This document shows, piece by piece, positions 31,949-39,689 of a DNA stretch of 64,000 nt. Numbering within the stretch: position 1 is the stretch's first letter; every line of letters starts with the position of its first letter. The DNA lies in contig CAKUKE010000004.1 of the NCBI GenBank assembly GCA_934662505.1, positions 73,566 through 137,565 on the forward strand, in the 5' to 3' direction. The translations under genes and the position numbers were made by a program. This DNA comes from an uncultured Clostridia bacterium (GTDB lineage Bacteria > Bacillota > Clostridia > Christensenellales > Aristaeellaceae). The notes under the pieces are model-generated. The model saw only the letters and a list, made by a program, of their open reading frames with translations. It was not told the origin of the DNA and searched no databases.

Positions 31949-32413
31949 ATGCTGCGTACTGCACAGGAGGCGTACTTTGTCGCCCAGGAAATGGAAAAAC
32001 GGGCCATTCGCCTTTACGAACGGGCGGCCATGCTCTTTGGCGGAGACGACCCTGCCCTTGCCCGGCTTCTTTCATCCCTGACCGGGGATGAACGGGAGCA
32101 CCTGTGCGCCTTCACCCGGATGGGCGAGGGCGTGACGCCCGGCGGCGAGGGAAGCAGGGTGCTGTCTGCCGGCGCGGCGGACATTCTGTTTGCCGGCGGG
32201 CTGGTGGAAGCCGACCGGGAGCGGGCGTTCGACTCCCCTGCGGATTTTCTGCGCTACGCCGCCCGGGAGGAAGAAACCAGCGCGGCGCGCTACCGTGCGC
32301 TGGCGGCGGAGGCGGTCGGCGCCGAGGCGGCGGACGCGCTGGAGCGTATCGCCCGGGAGGAGGACGAGCATCTGCACGCCCTCAGGGAGCGTCTGCGGGA
32401 ATACGAAAAGTAA
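31949..32413 (+). CDS. ferritin-like (rubrerythrin-type) diiron protein
   Basis: A 154-residue four-helix protein. The helices carry the likely diiron ligands: Glu in MEKRAIRLYERAA, ExxH in GDEREHLCAF, Glu in REEETSAARYRAL and ExxH in REEDEHLHALRE. There is no C-terminal rubredoxin domain, so it is an erythrin-type protein rather than a full rubrerythrin. Its ribosome binding site is weak, and it lies 4 bp after the DUF1858 gene, suggesting translational coupling. The pair may form a peroxide or NO detoxifying unit. Confidence 0.85.
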   Translation: MLRTAQEAYFVAQEMEKRAIRLYERAAMLFGGDDPALARLLSSLTGDEREHLCAFTRMGEGVTPGGEGSRVLSAGAADILFAGGLVEADRERAFDSPADFLRYAAREEETSAARYRALAAEAVGAEAADALERIAREEDEHLHALRERLREYEK

Positions 32414-32586
32414 GGCCGCGCCGTCCGGAACAGGCGGCAGGCGGGCGCTTTTCATCAGGCGTTCCGGCGAAAACCGGGGTCCGGCGAAAACCGGGGACAG
32501 AAGGTTTTTGCAGGCCGCGGACGGCGGAAAAACGCCGCCGGCGCACCCCGTCGTACCGGGCGGCGGCGCTGTGAAAAAAGCATTCC

Positions 32587-32625
32587 GGGGCGTTCCGGCT
32601 GCGCGGCCGAAACGCCCCTTTTTTT
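32587..32625 (+). terminator. intrinsic terminator after the ferritin-like gene
   Basis: GGGGCGTTCCGGC pairs with GCCGAAACGCCCC and is followed by seven T. It separates this unit from the ABC pseudo-ATPase gene, whose ATG is 21 bp later. Confidence 0.85.
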
Positions 32626-32645
32626 CAGAACACAAAGGATGAAGC

Positions 32646-34019
32646 ATGAACGGGGATAAAACGACCGGCTGCGCGCCGGAAAAAGACGGAACGGCAGGGC
32701 TGCGCATCACCCGTCTGTGGACGGGACGTCGGGGATGCCCCGTGCTGCGGGGTGTGACGCTGACCCTGAAAGGGGGCTGCCCCACCGCGCTGCTGGGCGG
32801 CCGGGCGGACGGCTGCGCCGCGCTGCTGGCCGTGCTGGCAGGACGGGTGCGCCCGCTGGGCGGGAGGATCACCCTGAACGGCGCGCCCCTTCAGAGGCAG
32901 GACGCGGCGCTCATCGGGGCGGACGCGCTCAAGGGCGGCCGGTCGCCCCGCCGCGCGCTGGAGAAGGCGCTGGGGTCGCCGGATGAAGCGCGAACGGCGG
33001 CGCTGATGGAAAAATGGGGGCTGCTCCCCTACGCCGACCGCCCCCTGCGCCGTCTTTCCCCCGGCGAGCGGATACGGACGGGGCTGGCGCTGGCCGAAGC
33101 CCGTCAGAAAGGGCTGTGGCTGATCGACGGTCTGCCAGCGGAAACGGCGTTTCCCCGGGAAACACTGCTCCGCCAGACGGCGGCGGCGTCCCGGATGGGC
33201 GCGGCGTGCCTGTGGGCAGGGCTGACGGCGGAGGAAGCGCTGCGTTTTTGCGGCGAAGGGGTCGTGCTGGACGGCGGCAGGGTCGTGCAGACGGGGGCGA
33301 TAACGGAGGTGTACCGCCGCCCGGCGTGCCGCGCCGCCGCGCTGGCGCTGGGACGGGCGAATTTTCTGACCGGGGTCGTGACCGGTATGCGCTCCGAGGG
33401 GGAAAAACGTGCCGCTGTGGAAGGAACGGGCGTCACCGTGACCGCCTGCTGCGTGGACGGTGCGGAGGTGGGCGACCGGATGACCCTGTGCGTCCGCGCC
33501 GGGGCGACGCGGGTTTCTTTCCGCCCCGTGCCCCGGGGGCAGAACCTGTCGGGTACGGTGACGGCGGTCGATTCCCGTACAAAAAGGGTGTGGGCAGGGC
33601 TGATGGACGGCACGGTGTGGGAGGGCGTCTTCCATCCCTCGTTTCCCGGCGGGGACGTGCCGGACGGGACGGCTGCATCCGCGTCCGATGCAAAGACGCC
33701 GGACGAAGGGGCGGCAGACAGAGAGCATGCGTCCGCCGGCGGGAACGTGCCGGACGGGACGGCTGCATCCGCGTCCGATGCAAAGACGCCGGACGAAGCG
33801 GCGGCAGACAGAGAGCATGCGTCCGCCGGCGGGGACGTGCCGGACGGGACGGCTGCATCCGCGTCCGATGCACAAGCGCCGGGCGAAGAGGCAGAGCGGA
33901 ACGCGCTTCCCGCGCCGGGCAACCGGGTGTTTTTCAGCTGGCGGGACGAAAGCGGATACCTGTTTTTTGACGGCCCGGAAAGGGCTGCTTCGGAGGAAAA
34001 GTCGGAGGAAAAAGGATGA
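32646..34019 (+). CDS. ABC-transporter-like pseudo-ATPase with TOBE region
   Basis: A 457-residue protein with the order of a PotA/CysA-type ATPase: NBD (about 17-235), then a TOBE-like region (about 240-330, and again near the C-terminus with RVFFSWRDESGYLFF). The catalytic motifs are lost. Walker A reads LLGGRADGCAALL with Cys57 where the Lys should be. The signature is LSPGERIRTGLALA (137-150). Walker B is LWLIDG with Gly162 in place of Glu. No H-loop His is seen. Between the two TOBE parts lies a 30-residue repeat insertion (three units). No permease gene is nearby. GGATGA overlaps its stop with the sdaAB start, so it is coupled to serine dehydratase. Function unknown; ATP hydrolysis is unlikely. 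Confidence 0.7.
   Translation: MNGDKTTGCAPEKDGTAGLRITRLWTGRRGCPVLRGVTLTLKGGCPTALLGGRADGCAALLAVLAGRVRPLGGRITLNGAPLQRQDAALIGADALKGGRSPRRALEKALGSPDEARTAALMEKWGLLPYADRPLRRLSPGERIRTGLALAEARQKGLWLIDGLPAETAFPRETLLRQTAAASRMGAACLWAGLTAEEALRFCGEGVVLDGGRVVQTGAITEVYRRPACRAAALALGRANFLTGVVTGMRSEGEKRAAVEGTGVTVTACCVDGAEVGDRMTLCVRAGATRVSFRPVPRGQNLSGTVTAVDSRTKRVWAGLMDGTVWEGVFHPSFPGGDVPDGTAASASDAKTPDEGAADREHASAGGNVPDGTAASASDAKTPDEAAADREHASAGGDVPDGTAASASDAQAPGEEAERNALPAPGNRVFFSWRDESGYLFFDGPERAASEEKSEEKG
33651..33890 (+). repeat. in-frame 90-bp tandem repeat inside the pseudo-ATPase gene
   Basis: Units run 33651-33740, 33741-33830 and 33831 to about 33890 (partial). Each encodes GDVPDGTAASASDA-type sequence followed by TPDE and DREHASAG. 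Identity between units 1 and 2 is near complete, so expansion is recent. The 90-bp length keeps the frame. The unit is acidic and probably disordered. Confidence 0.92.
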
Positions 34020-34675
34020 ATTTGTGCGATGTGATCGGCCCGGTGATGATCGGCCCGTCCTCCTCTCATACGGCGGGGGCGGCCCGCATCGGGCGGGTGG
34101 CGCGGCAGCTGCTGGGCGAGGAAGTGGCGAAGGCGCAGGTGGATCTTCACGGTTCCTTCGCCAAGACCTGGGAGGGGCACGGCACCGACCGGGCGGTGGT
34201 CGGCGGGCTGCTGGGCATGCCCGTGGACGACCAGCGGCTGCGGGACAGCCGGCAGATCGCCCGGGAAAAGGGCATGGAGGTGACGTTCCGGGCGGTGGAG
34301 ATCCGGGACGCCCATCCCAACACCATGGTGCTGCACCTGACCGGGGCGCACGGCGGCAGGGTGACGGTGCAGGCCGCGTCCGTAGGCGGCGGGCAGATCC
34401 GGGTGCAGTATCTGGACGGCCTGGAGGTGGGCTTTTCCGGCAACAGGACCACGCTGGTCATCCGGCACCGGGACAAGCCCGGCGTCATTGCGGACGTGAG
34501 CCGGGTGCTCAGCGACCGGAACATCAACATCGCGACCATGCGGGTGTTTCGGGAAGAGGCGGGCGGCCGGGCGGTGATGGCGCTGGAAATGGACGACGTG
34601 CCCGACCGGGACGTGCTCTGCGCCCTGCGCGCCGTGCACGACGTGGAAAAGGCCACCCTGCTGGAGAAGCTCTGA
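34016..34675 (+). CDS. sdaAB: L-serine dehydratase, beta subunit
   Basis: A 219-residue subunit of the two-protein [4Fe-4S] L-serine dehydratase, which deaminates serine to pyruvate and ammonia. It opens with the family motif IGPVMIGPSSSHTAGAARIG. An ACT domain follows (about 145-219, LVIRHRDKPGVIADVSRVL), which in this family may sense amino acids. The ATG overlaps the upstream stop. The alpha subunit starts 15 bp after its stop, so the two are expressed together. Confidence 0.95.
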   Translation: MNLCDVIGPVMIGPSSSHTAGAARIGRVARQLLGEEVAKAQVDLHGSFAKTWEGHGTDRAVVGGLLGMPVDDQRLRDSRQIAREKGMEVTFRAVEIRDAHPNTMVLHLTGAHGGRVTVQAASVGGGQIRVQYLDGLEVGFSGNRTTLVIRHRDKPGVIADVSRVLSDRNINIATMRVFREEAGGRAVMALEMDDVPDRDVLCALRAVHDVEKATLLEKL

Positions 34676-34690
34676 GGAAAGGAAAAAAAG

Positions 34691-35539
34691 ATGGAACATG
34701 CGCTGAAATGGTGGGCGGCGTACTGCCGTCAGGAAAAAGTGACCCTTCCCGAGGCGGCGCTGCGGCTGCAGGAGGGGGACGGGGATGTGCGCGCCCACAT
34801 GGGCAAAGCGCTGACCGTGATGCGCGAGGCGGCGGAGCAGGGCATGAACCCCGCCCTGCGCTCCATGAGCGGCATGACGGGCGGTCAGGCGGTTCGTTTG
34901 CTGCGCGCCGCCGACGAGGGGCGCACGGCCGCGCCCTCCCTGATGGGACGGGCGGAGGCGCTGGCGCTGGCCATTGCGGAAAACAACGCGGCCATGGGAC
35001 GCATCGTGGCGGCGCCCACGGCGGGCGCCTGCGGCATCCTGCCCGCCGCCCTTCTGTCCATGCAGGCGTGGTACGGTTATACCGACGGGCAGCTGACAGA
35101 CGGGCTGCTGGTGGCCGGGGTGGTGGGCGATGTGATCGCCGCCCGCGCCAGCGTGTCCGGCGCCCGGGGCGGATGTCAGGCCGAGTGCGGCAGCGCCGCG
35201 GCCATGGCGGCGGCGGCCTGCGTGTATCTGCGGGGCGGCAGCGTGGAGGCGGCCTTTGACGCCTGCGGCTTTGCGCTGATGAATGTGATGGGGCTGGTGT
35301 GCGACCCGGTGCAGGGGCTGGTGGAGGTGCCCTGCGTGTTCCGCAACGTATCCGGCGTGGCGGGCGCGCTGGCGGCGGCGGATCTGGCGCTGGCGGGCAT
35401 CCCCTGTCCCCTGCCCCCGGACGAGGTGATCGACGCCATGAAGGCGGTGGGCGACATGCTGCCTGCCGCCCTTCGGGAAACGGGCGAGGGCGGCTGCGCC
35501 GCCTGCCCCTCTGCGCGCCGGTGCGCAGAAGGAACGTGA
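34691..35539 (+). CDS. sdaAA: L-serine dehydratase, alpha (Fe-S) subunit
   Basis: A 282-residue catalytic subunit. The Fe-S cysteine motifs are visible: GGCQAECGSAAAMAAA (near 156-171), VCDPVQGLVEVPC (near 204-216), and a Cys-rich tail EGGCAACPSARRC. The APTAGACGILPAAL segment is a family signature. GAGGAAAGG lies upstream of the ATG. It forms a working pair with sdaAB. The enzyme is oxygen-sensitive, fitting an anaerobe. Confidence 0.95.
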   Translation: MEHALKWWAAYCRQEKVTLPEAALRLQEGDGDVRAHMGKALTVMREAAEQGMNPALRSMSGMTGGQAVRLLRAADEGRTAAPSLMGRAEALALAIAENNAAMGRIVAAPTAGACGILPAALLSMQAWYGYTDGQLTDGLLVAGVVGDVIAARASVSGARGGCQAECGSAAAMAAAACVYLRGGSVEAAFDACGFALMNVMGLVCDPVQGLVEVPCVFRNVSGVAGALAAADLALAGIPCPLPPDEVIDAMKAVGDMLPAALRETGEGGCAACPSARRCAEGT

Positions 35540-35574
35540 TAAAAATATAGCAGAAGAACGGAGGACGTTCCGGC

Positions 35575-36774
35575 ATGGAATACCGCAGATTGACTCCGGA
35601 TGAAAACCGGGAATCCGGACGCATCATGGGACAGGCGTTCCAGAACGAGCATTTTTGCGACCTGCCCTTCGGCGAGGGGGCGGCAGCGCTGGAAATGAGC
35701 CGGCGGCTCTACGGCGCCTTTGACGAAAGCGGGGTCATGGCGGCGACCGTCAGTATCCCGCTGCACACCGTGCGCTATTTTGACGCGGACGTGCCGCTGG
35801 CGGCGGTGGGCGGGGTGGCCTGCCTGCCCGCATGGCGCAGAGGCGGGGTCATGCGGGGGCTGCTGACCTATGCGCTGGAGGACGCCCGCGGCAGGGGCGG
35901 AAAGCTGGCCGCCCTGTATCCCTTCAGCCATCCCTTTTATCGGAAATTCGGCTTTGAGGCCTGCTGCCGTGCGTGGAACGTGCGGGTGAGCATGAACGCC
36001 CTGCGGGCGCTGGGCGACACGGGGCGGGCGGTGCAGTTTCTGCCGGGGATGGACGCCGCGCCGCTCCGGCGGATCTGGGCGGCGTTTGTGGAAAAGATCA
36101 ATCTGGCCTGCGTGCGGGATGAGGCGCGCATGTGGAAGGCGCTGACGGAAAGCGATCCCTGCCTGACCCGCCGCTACACCTACCTGTGGCAGGCCGAGGG
36201 AGACGAGGCGCCCCGGGCGTACGTGTCCTTTGTGCCCGTCCGGGAGGAAAACGAGCCCGGCTATCAGGTGAAGGACATGGCATGGACGGATACCGCCGCC
36301 CTCCGGGGCGTGCTGGGCTTTCTGTGCCGGATGTCGCCGCAGGGGAACTTCGTGCGGCTGTTTCTGCCTGAGGGGGTGGATCCCTTCCGGCTGGTGGAGG
36401 AGCCCTACGAGGCGCGGACGGGGATGCACACCGCCGGCATGGCGCGGGTGCTGGACGGGCGCTGGTGCATGGAAAGGCGCCCCTTCTCTGCGGAGGAGCA
36501 GGTGTGCATCCGGGTGAGCGGCGACGTGCTGGACGGCAACAACGGCCTGTGGCGGCTGACCACGGGGGAAAAAGTGACCTTTGAGCCTGCGCCTGCGGGC
36601 GTTGAGGCAGACGCGGAAATGTCCATTCAGGCCTTCTCCGCGCTGTGTCTGGGCGCGGCCACGCCCCAGTCCTGGCTGCGCGCGCGCACGGACGGGCTGC
36701 GGATCACGCGCCGGGAGGCGGCCTTTGAGCGCCTCTTCACCCGGTGCGACGTACAATTGACGGAAGCGTTTTAA
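35575..36774 (+). CDS. Eis-like GNAT N-acetyltransferase
   Basis: A 399-residue cytoplasmic acetyltransferase with the Eis layout: an N-terminal GNAT domain (about 1-140; acetyl-CoA motif VACLPAWRRGGVMRGLL, then YPFSHPFYRKFGFE), a second GNAT-like domain, and a C-terminal SCP2-like domain (about 295-399). Eis enzymes acetylate amines including aminoglycosides in mycobacteria; the natural substrate in Firmicutes is unclear. ACGGAGG precedes the ATG. The RNase PH fusion starts 12 bp after its stop, so it is likely in the same unit. Confidence 0.88.
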   Translation: MEYRRLTPDENRESGRIMGQAFQNEHFCDLPFGEGAAALEMSRRLYGAFDESGVMAATVSIPLHTVRYFDADVPLAAVGGVACLPAWRRGGVMRGLLTYALEDARGRGGKLAALYPFSHPFYRKFGFEACCRAWNVRVSMNALRALGDTGRAVQFLPGMDAAPLRRIWAAFVEKINLACVRDEARMWKALTESDPCLTRRYTYLWQAEGDEAPRAYVSFVPVREENEPGYQVKDMAWTDTAALRGVLGFLCRMSPQGNFVRLFLPEGVDPFRLVEEPYEARTGMHTAGMARVLDGRWCMERRPFSAEEQVCIRVSGDVLDGNNGLWRLTTGEKVTFEPAPAGVEADAEMSIQAFSALCLGAATPQSWLRARTDGLRITRREAAFERLFTRCDVQLTEAF

Positions 36775-36786
36775 GGAGGAAGGAAT

Positions 36787-38106
36787 ATGGAGCGGGTAGA
36801 CGGACGGGCTGCGGATGAAATGCGGCCGCATCGGATCGTGCCGGATTTTGTGCATACGGCCGACGGCAGCTGCCTGATCGAAACGGGGGGGACGCGGGTC
36901 ATCTGCACCGCTTCGGTGGAAGAAGGGGTGCCCCCCTTCCTGCGGGGGCGGGGCGAGGGATGGCTGACGGCGGAATACGCCATGCTGCCCGCCTCCACGG
37001 GTCGGCGCAAGGCGCGGGACGGGGTGAAAAAGGACGGCCGGGGTGTGGAGATCGGCCGGCTCATCGGCCGGGCGCTGCGGCAGGCGGTTGACCGCCGGTG
37101 GCTGGGCGAACGCACCGTGACCATCGACTGCGACGTGCTGGAAGCCGACGGAGGCACCCGCACCGCCGCCATTACCGGCGGCTTTGTGGCGCTGGTGTGC
37201 GCTGTGGACAAGCTGATCCGTCAGGGCAAATTGAAGGAGTCCCCCATCCGTCACCAGATCGCCGCGGTCAGCGCAGGGGTGTGTCAGGGGGAACCCTGTC
37301 TGGATCTGAGCTATGTGGAGGACAGCGCTGCCGAAACGGACATGAACTTCGTCATGGACGAAACGGGCGCGATGGCGGAATTGCAGGGGACGGGCGAGGG
37401 CAGAGCCTTCACCCGGGACGAACTGGAGCGGCTGCTGGATCTGGGCGAAAAGGGCATTGTGGAATTGCAGGCGCTGCAGCGCCGGGCGCTGGGCGAGCGG
37501 GCGCGGCTCATCTGCGAAAAGCGCACGCTGGTGCTGGCCAGCAACAACGCCCACAAGCTGGTGGAGCTCAGGGAAATGCTGGGCGACCGTTACCGGGTGC
37601 TGTCCATGCGGGAGGCACTGTGCACGGGCGAGCCGGAGGAAAACGGAGCGACCTTTGAGGAAAATGCCGTCATCAAGGCGGAATACGTCCGGGATCGGAC
37701 GGGCTACGCCGCGCTGGCGGACGACAGCGGGCTGGCGGTGGACGCGCTGGACGGCGCGCCCGGCGTACGGTCGGCGCGCTATGCGGGCGGCCATGGCAAT
37801 GACGACGCCAACAACCGGCTGCTGATGGAAAACCTGTCGGGCGTGCCCCGCGCCGGACGGACGGCGCAGTTCGTGTGCGCCATGGCGCTGGCGCTGCCCT
37901 TTGGCGCCACCCGCACCGTAGTGGGGGAATGCCCCGGCGTTATCACCACCGCGCCCCGGGGGCAGCGGCTGTTCGGCTATGACCCCTATTTTGAGTACGA
38001 GACGGGCAAGACCTTCGCTGAAATGCCGGATGAGGAGAAAAACCGGGTCAGCCACCGGGCGCGCGCCATGGCGCGGATGCTGCCCGTACTGGAGGAATGC
38101 CTGTGA
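36787..38106 (+). CDS. RNase PH - XTP/dITP diphosphatase fusion
   Basis: A 439-residue bifunctional protein. Residues 1 to about 240 are RNase PH, the phosphorolytic 3' tRNA-trimming exonuclease (ETGGTRVICTASVEEGVPPF, RRKARDGVKKDGRGVEIGRL, DCDVLEADGGTRTAAITGG). From about 247 the RdgB/HAM1 pyrophosphatase begins (TLVLASNNAHKLVELREML), with FEENAVIKAEY, catalytic LADDSGLAVDALDGAPGVRS, and the C-terminal FGYDPYFE. The two genes are commonly adjacent in Clostridia, so fusion is a small step. AAGGAGGAAGG precedes the ATG. The next gene overlaps its end. Confidence 0.93.
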   Translation: MERVDGRAADEMRPHRIVPDFVHTADGSCLIETGGTRVICTASVEEGVPPFLRGRGEGWLTAEYAMLPASTGRRKARDGVKKDGRGVEIGRLIGRALRQAVDRRWLGERTVTIDCDVLEADGGTRTAAITGGFVALVCAVDKLIRQGKLKESPIRHQIAAVSAGVCQGEPCLDLSYVEDSAAETDMNFVMDETGAMAELQGTGEGRAFTRDELERLLDLGEKGIVELQALQRRALGERARLICEKRTLVLASNNAHKLVELREMLGDRYRVLSMREALCTGEPEENGATFEENAVIKAEYVRDRTGYAALADDSGLAVDALDGAPGVRSARYAGGHGNDDANNRLLMENLSGVPRAGRTAQFVCAMALALPFGATRTVVGECPGVITTAPRGQRLFGYDPYFEYETGKTFAEMPDEEKNRVSHRARAMARMLPVLEECL

Positions 38107-38567
38107 AGCGGCTGCTGATCCTCAGCGACAGCCACGGTTTGCGGGGGCGCGTAGGCGCGCTTCTGATGAAGGCCGAGGCGGAGGGGCCGCTGGATGGGGT
38201 CATCCATCTGGGCGACGGGTACCGGGATCTGGATCCGTACCGGGCGGAATTGCCCTTTGTGTATCAGGTGCCGGGCAACTGCGACGGCGATGGAGAAGGG
38301 GTGTGCTTTTATCCCGAGGTGGAGGGCGTGCGGGTGCTGATGACCCACGGCCACGGGCTGGGGGTGCGCACCTCCCTGCGGGAATTGAAGCGGTTCGCCC
38401 GGGCGCACGACTGCGCCGTAGCGCTGTACGGCCATACCCACCGCCCCCATCTGGAGCGGGACGGGGAGCTGCTGGTGCTGAACCCGGGCGCCGTGATGGA
38501 CGGGCGCTACGCCGTGCTGACCCTGAAGGACGGACGGGCGGAGGCAGAACTGCGGGGCAGCGACTGA
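38103..38567 (+). CDS. YfcE/MJ0936-family metallophosphodiesterase
   Basis: A 154-residue calcineurin-like phosphodiesterase that hydrolyses small phosphodiesters; natural substrate unknown. The metal motifs are clear: SDSHG (near 8-12), HLGDG, PGNCDG, and THGHGLGV plus GHTHRP. A GTG at 38103 is preferred over the ATG at 38097 because GGAGGA at 38091-38096 lies 7 bp from the former and directly abuts the latter. It overlaps the RNase PH-RdgB stop and ends the unit. Confidence 0.9.
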   Translation: MKRLLILSDSHGLRGRVGALLMKAEAEGPLDGVIHLGDGYRDLDPYRAELPFVYQVPGNCDGDGEGVCFYPEVEGVRVLMTHGHGLGVRTSLRELKRFARAHDCAVALYGHTHRPHLERDGELLVLNPGAVMDGRYAVLTLKDGRAEAELRGSD

Positions 38568-39167
38568 ACGGTTGAAAAAACAAAGACGGTGAGCGGCGGG
38601 ACGGACGGCTGACAGGAGATGGAAAACGCGGCTGCCGGCGCGTCTTTGCTTCCCGCATGACCGACGCGGCAGGTCGGATGGCGAAGGAGAAACGGCCGAT
38701 GCAGTGAATGCGGGAAAAGTCGGCATTTTCCCTTCCGGCATCGAGGCTGCCGTGCATTGCGATGGCAGACCGGCACTGAAGGGTGTTGACATCAAGACTC
38801 GTCGGCTTCCCCTCGTTGGTTTCCTTCCTTTCCGGCATCGAGGCCGTTGCGCATTGCGATGGCAGACCGGCGCTGAAGGGCAGAAACGGCTGCTGCGGGG
38901 CGGCGGGGAGAGAGCCCCCTTTCTTTCAGCACTCCAAATGCCGTCATACGGTTACCGCGTCGCCCTGTTTGGCTCTTTTTCCGTTCGCGCCGGAACCGAT
39001 GTCTGCTGCGGGAAACGGAAAAACAGTTGACGCGGTGGGCACGGCGCACAAAGGGCGGACGGCTGGAATGGACTGCGATGAAAAAGCTGCTGTCTGGCGG
39101 CGGGCTGCGGGAAACGGGCGTGTCCCCACTCCCCTGCCGAAAGCTGCAAATTGCCCGGGCGGAACCC
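38568..39167. other. spacer with a 50-bp direct repeat
   Basis: TTCCGGCATCGAGGC and GCATTGCGATGGCAGACCGG with GCTGAAGGG recur at 38733-38783 and 38830-38880, 97 bp apart. No gene is supported. Confidence 0.65.
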
Positions 39168-39196
39168 TTGACAACCCCGCCGGGGTTTGCTATAAT
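39168..39196 (+). promoter_or_regulatory. consensus promoter of tRNA-Leu
   Basis: Perfect TTGACA (39168-39173) and TATAAT (39191-39196) with a 17-bp spacer and a TG-extended -10. Confidence 0.92.
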
Positions 39197-39207
39197 AATC
39201 ATGCTCT

Positions 39208-39292
39208 GCGGTCGTGGCGGAATTGGCATACGCGTACGTTTGAGGGGCGTATCCGTAACAGGGTACGGGTTCAAGTCCCGTCGACCGCACCA
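39208..39292 (+). tRNA. tRNA-Leu(GAG)
   Basis: 85 nt including an encoded CCA. The acceptor stem GCGGTCG pairs with CGACCGC. The D stem is GCG/CGC. The anticodon stem TACGT/GCGTA carries the loop TTGAGGG with anticodon GAG, reading CUC and CUU. A long class II variable arm and the T-loop TTCAAGT follow. It is a single-gene unit with its own promoter and terminator. Confidence 0.93.
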
Positions 39293-39296
39293 TATG

Positions 39297-39336
39297 AAGC
39301 ACCAGCTTTTGATACAAAGGCTGGTGCTTTTTCTTT
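39297..39336 (+). terminator. intrinsic terminator of tRNA-Leu
   Basis: AAGCACCAGCTTT pairs with AAGGCTGGTGCTT (one G-U), followed by TTTTCTTT. Confidence 0.85.
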
Positions 39337-39689
39337 GCCTCATGGCGGGCTCAGAGGCCTGCCAACGCCCCTTGCGGCAAGGGCTTTCTGTCCGTTCTCG
39401 CCGCCGCGCAAATCTCCTTGCAGCAAAGGCTTTTAGGGACATTCTCATCAGAGAGGCATTCTGAGATCGCCCTCCTTCTTATCATGCAAACAGGCGCGGA
39501 AGACGAAATGGCTCTCCGCGCCTGTGCTTTTTGCCCTGCGCCGGTCAGAAGACGCATTTTGGGTTTTTGTCAAATCGTTTGAATAAGCGGCATTTGGAGA
39601 ACGGCTCGGGGGTCACAGGAAAATTTTTTCCGTGCAACGGCGGGAAAAAGCCGGCGGCGGCGAACCGTCGGCCGGCAAGCAGGAGTCTC
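39337..39689. other. spacer between tRNA-Leu and the Gfo/Idh gene
   Basis: A short duplicated motif (CTTGC-GCAA-GGCTTT) at about 39372 and 39418. A GCCGGCGGCGGCGAACCGTCGGCCGGC hairpin lies near 39651-39677. No T-tract follows it on the minus strand. No gene recognised. Confidence 0.45.
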
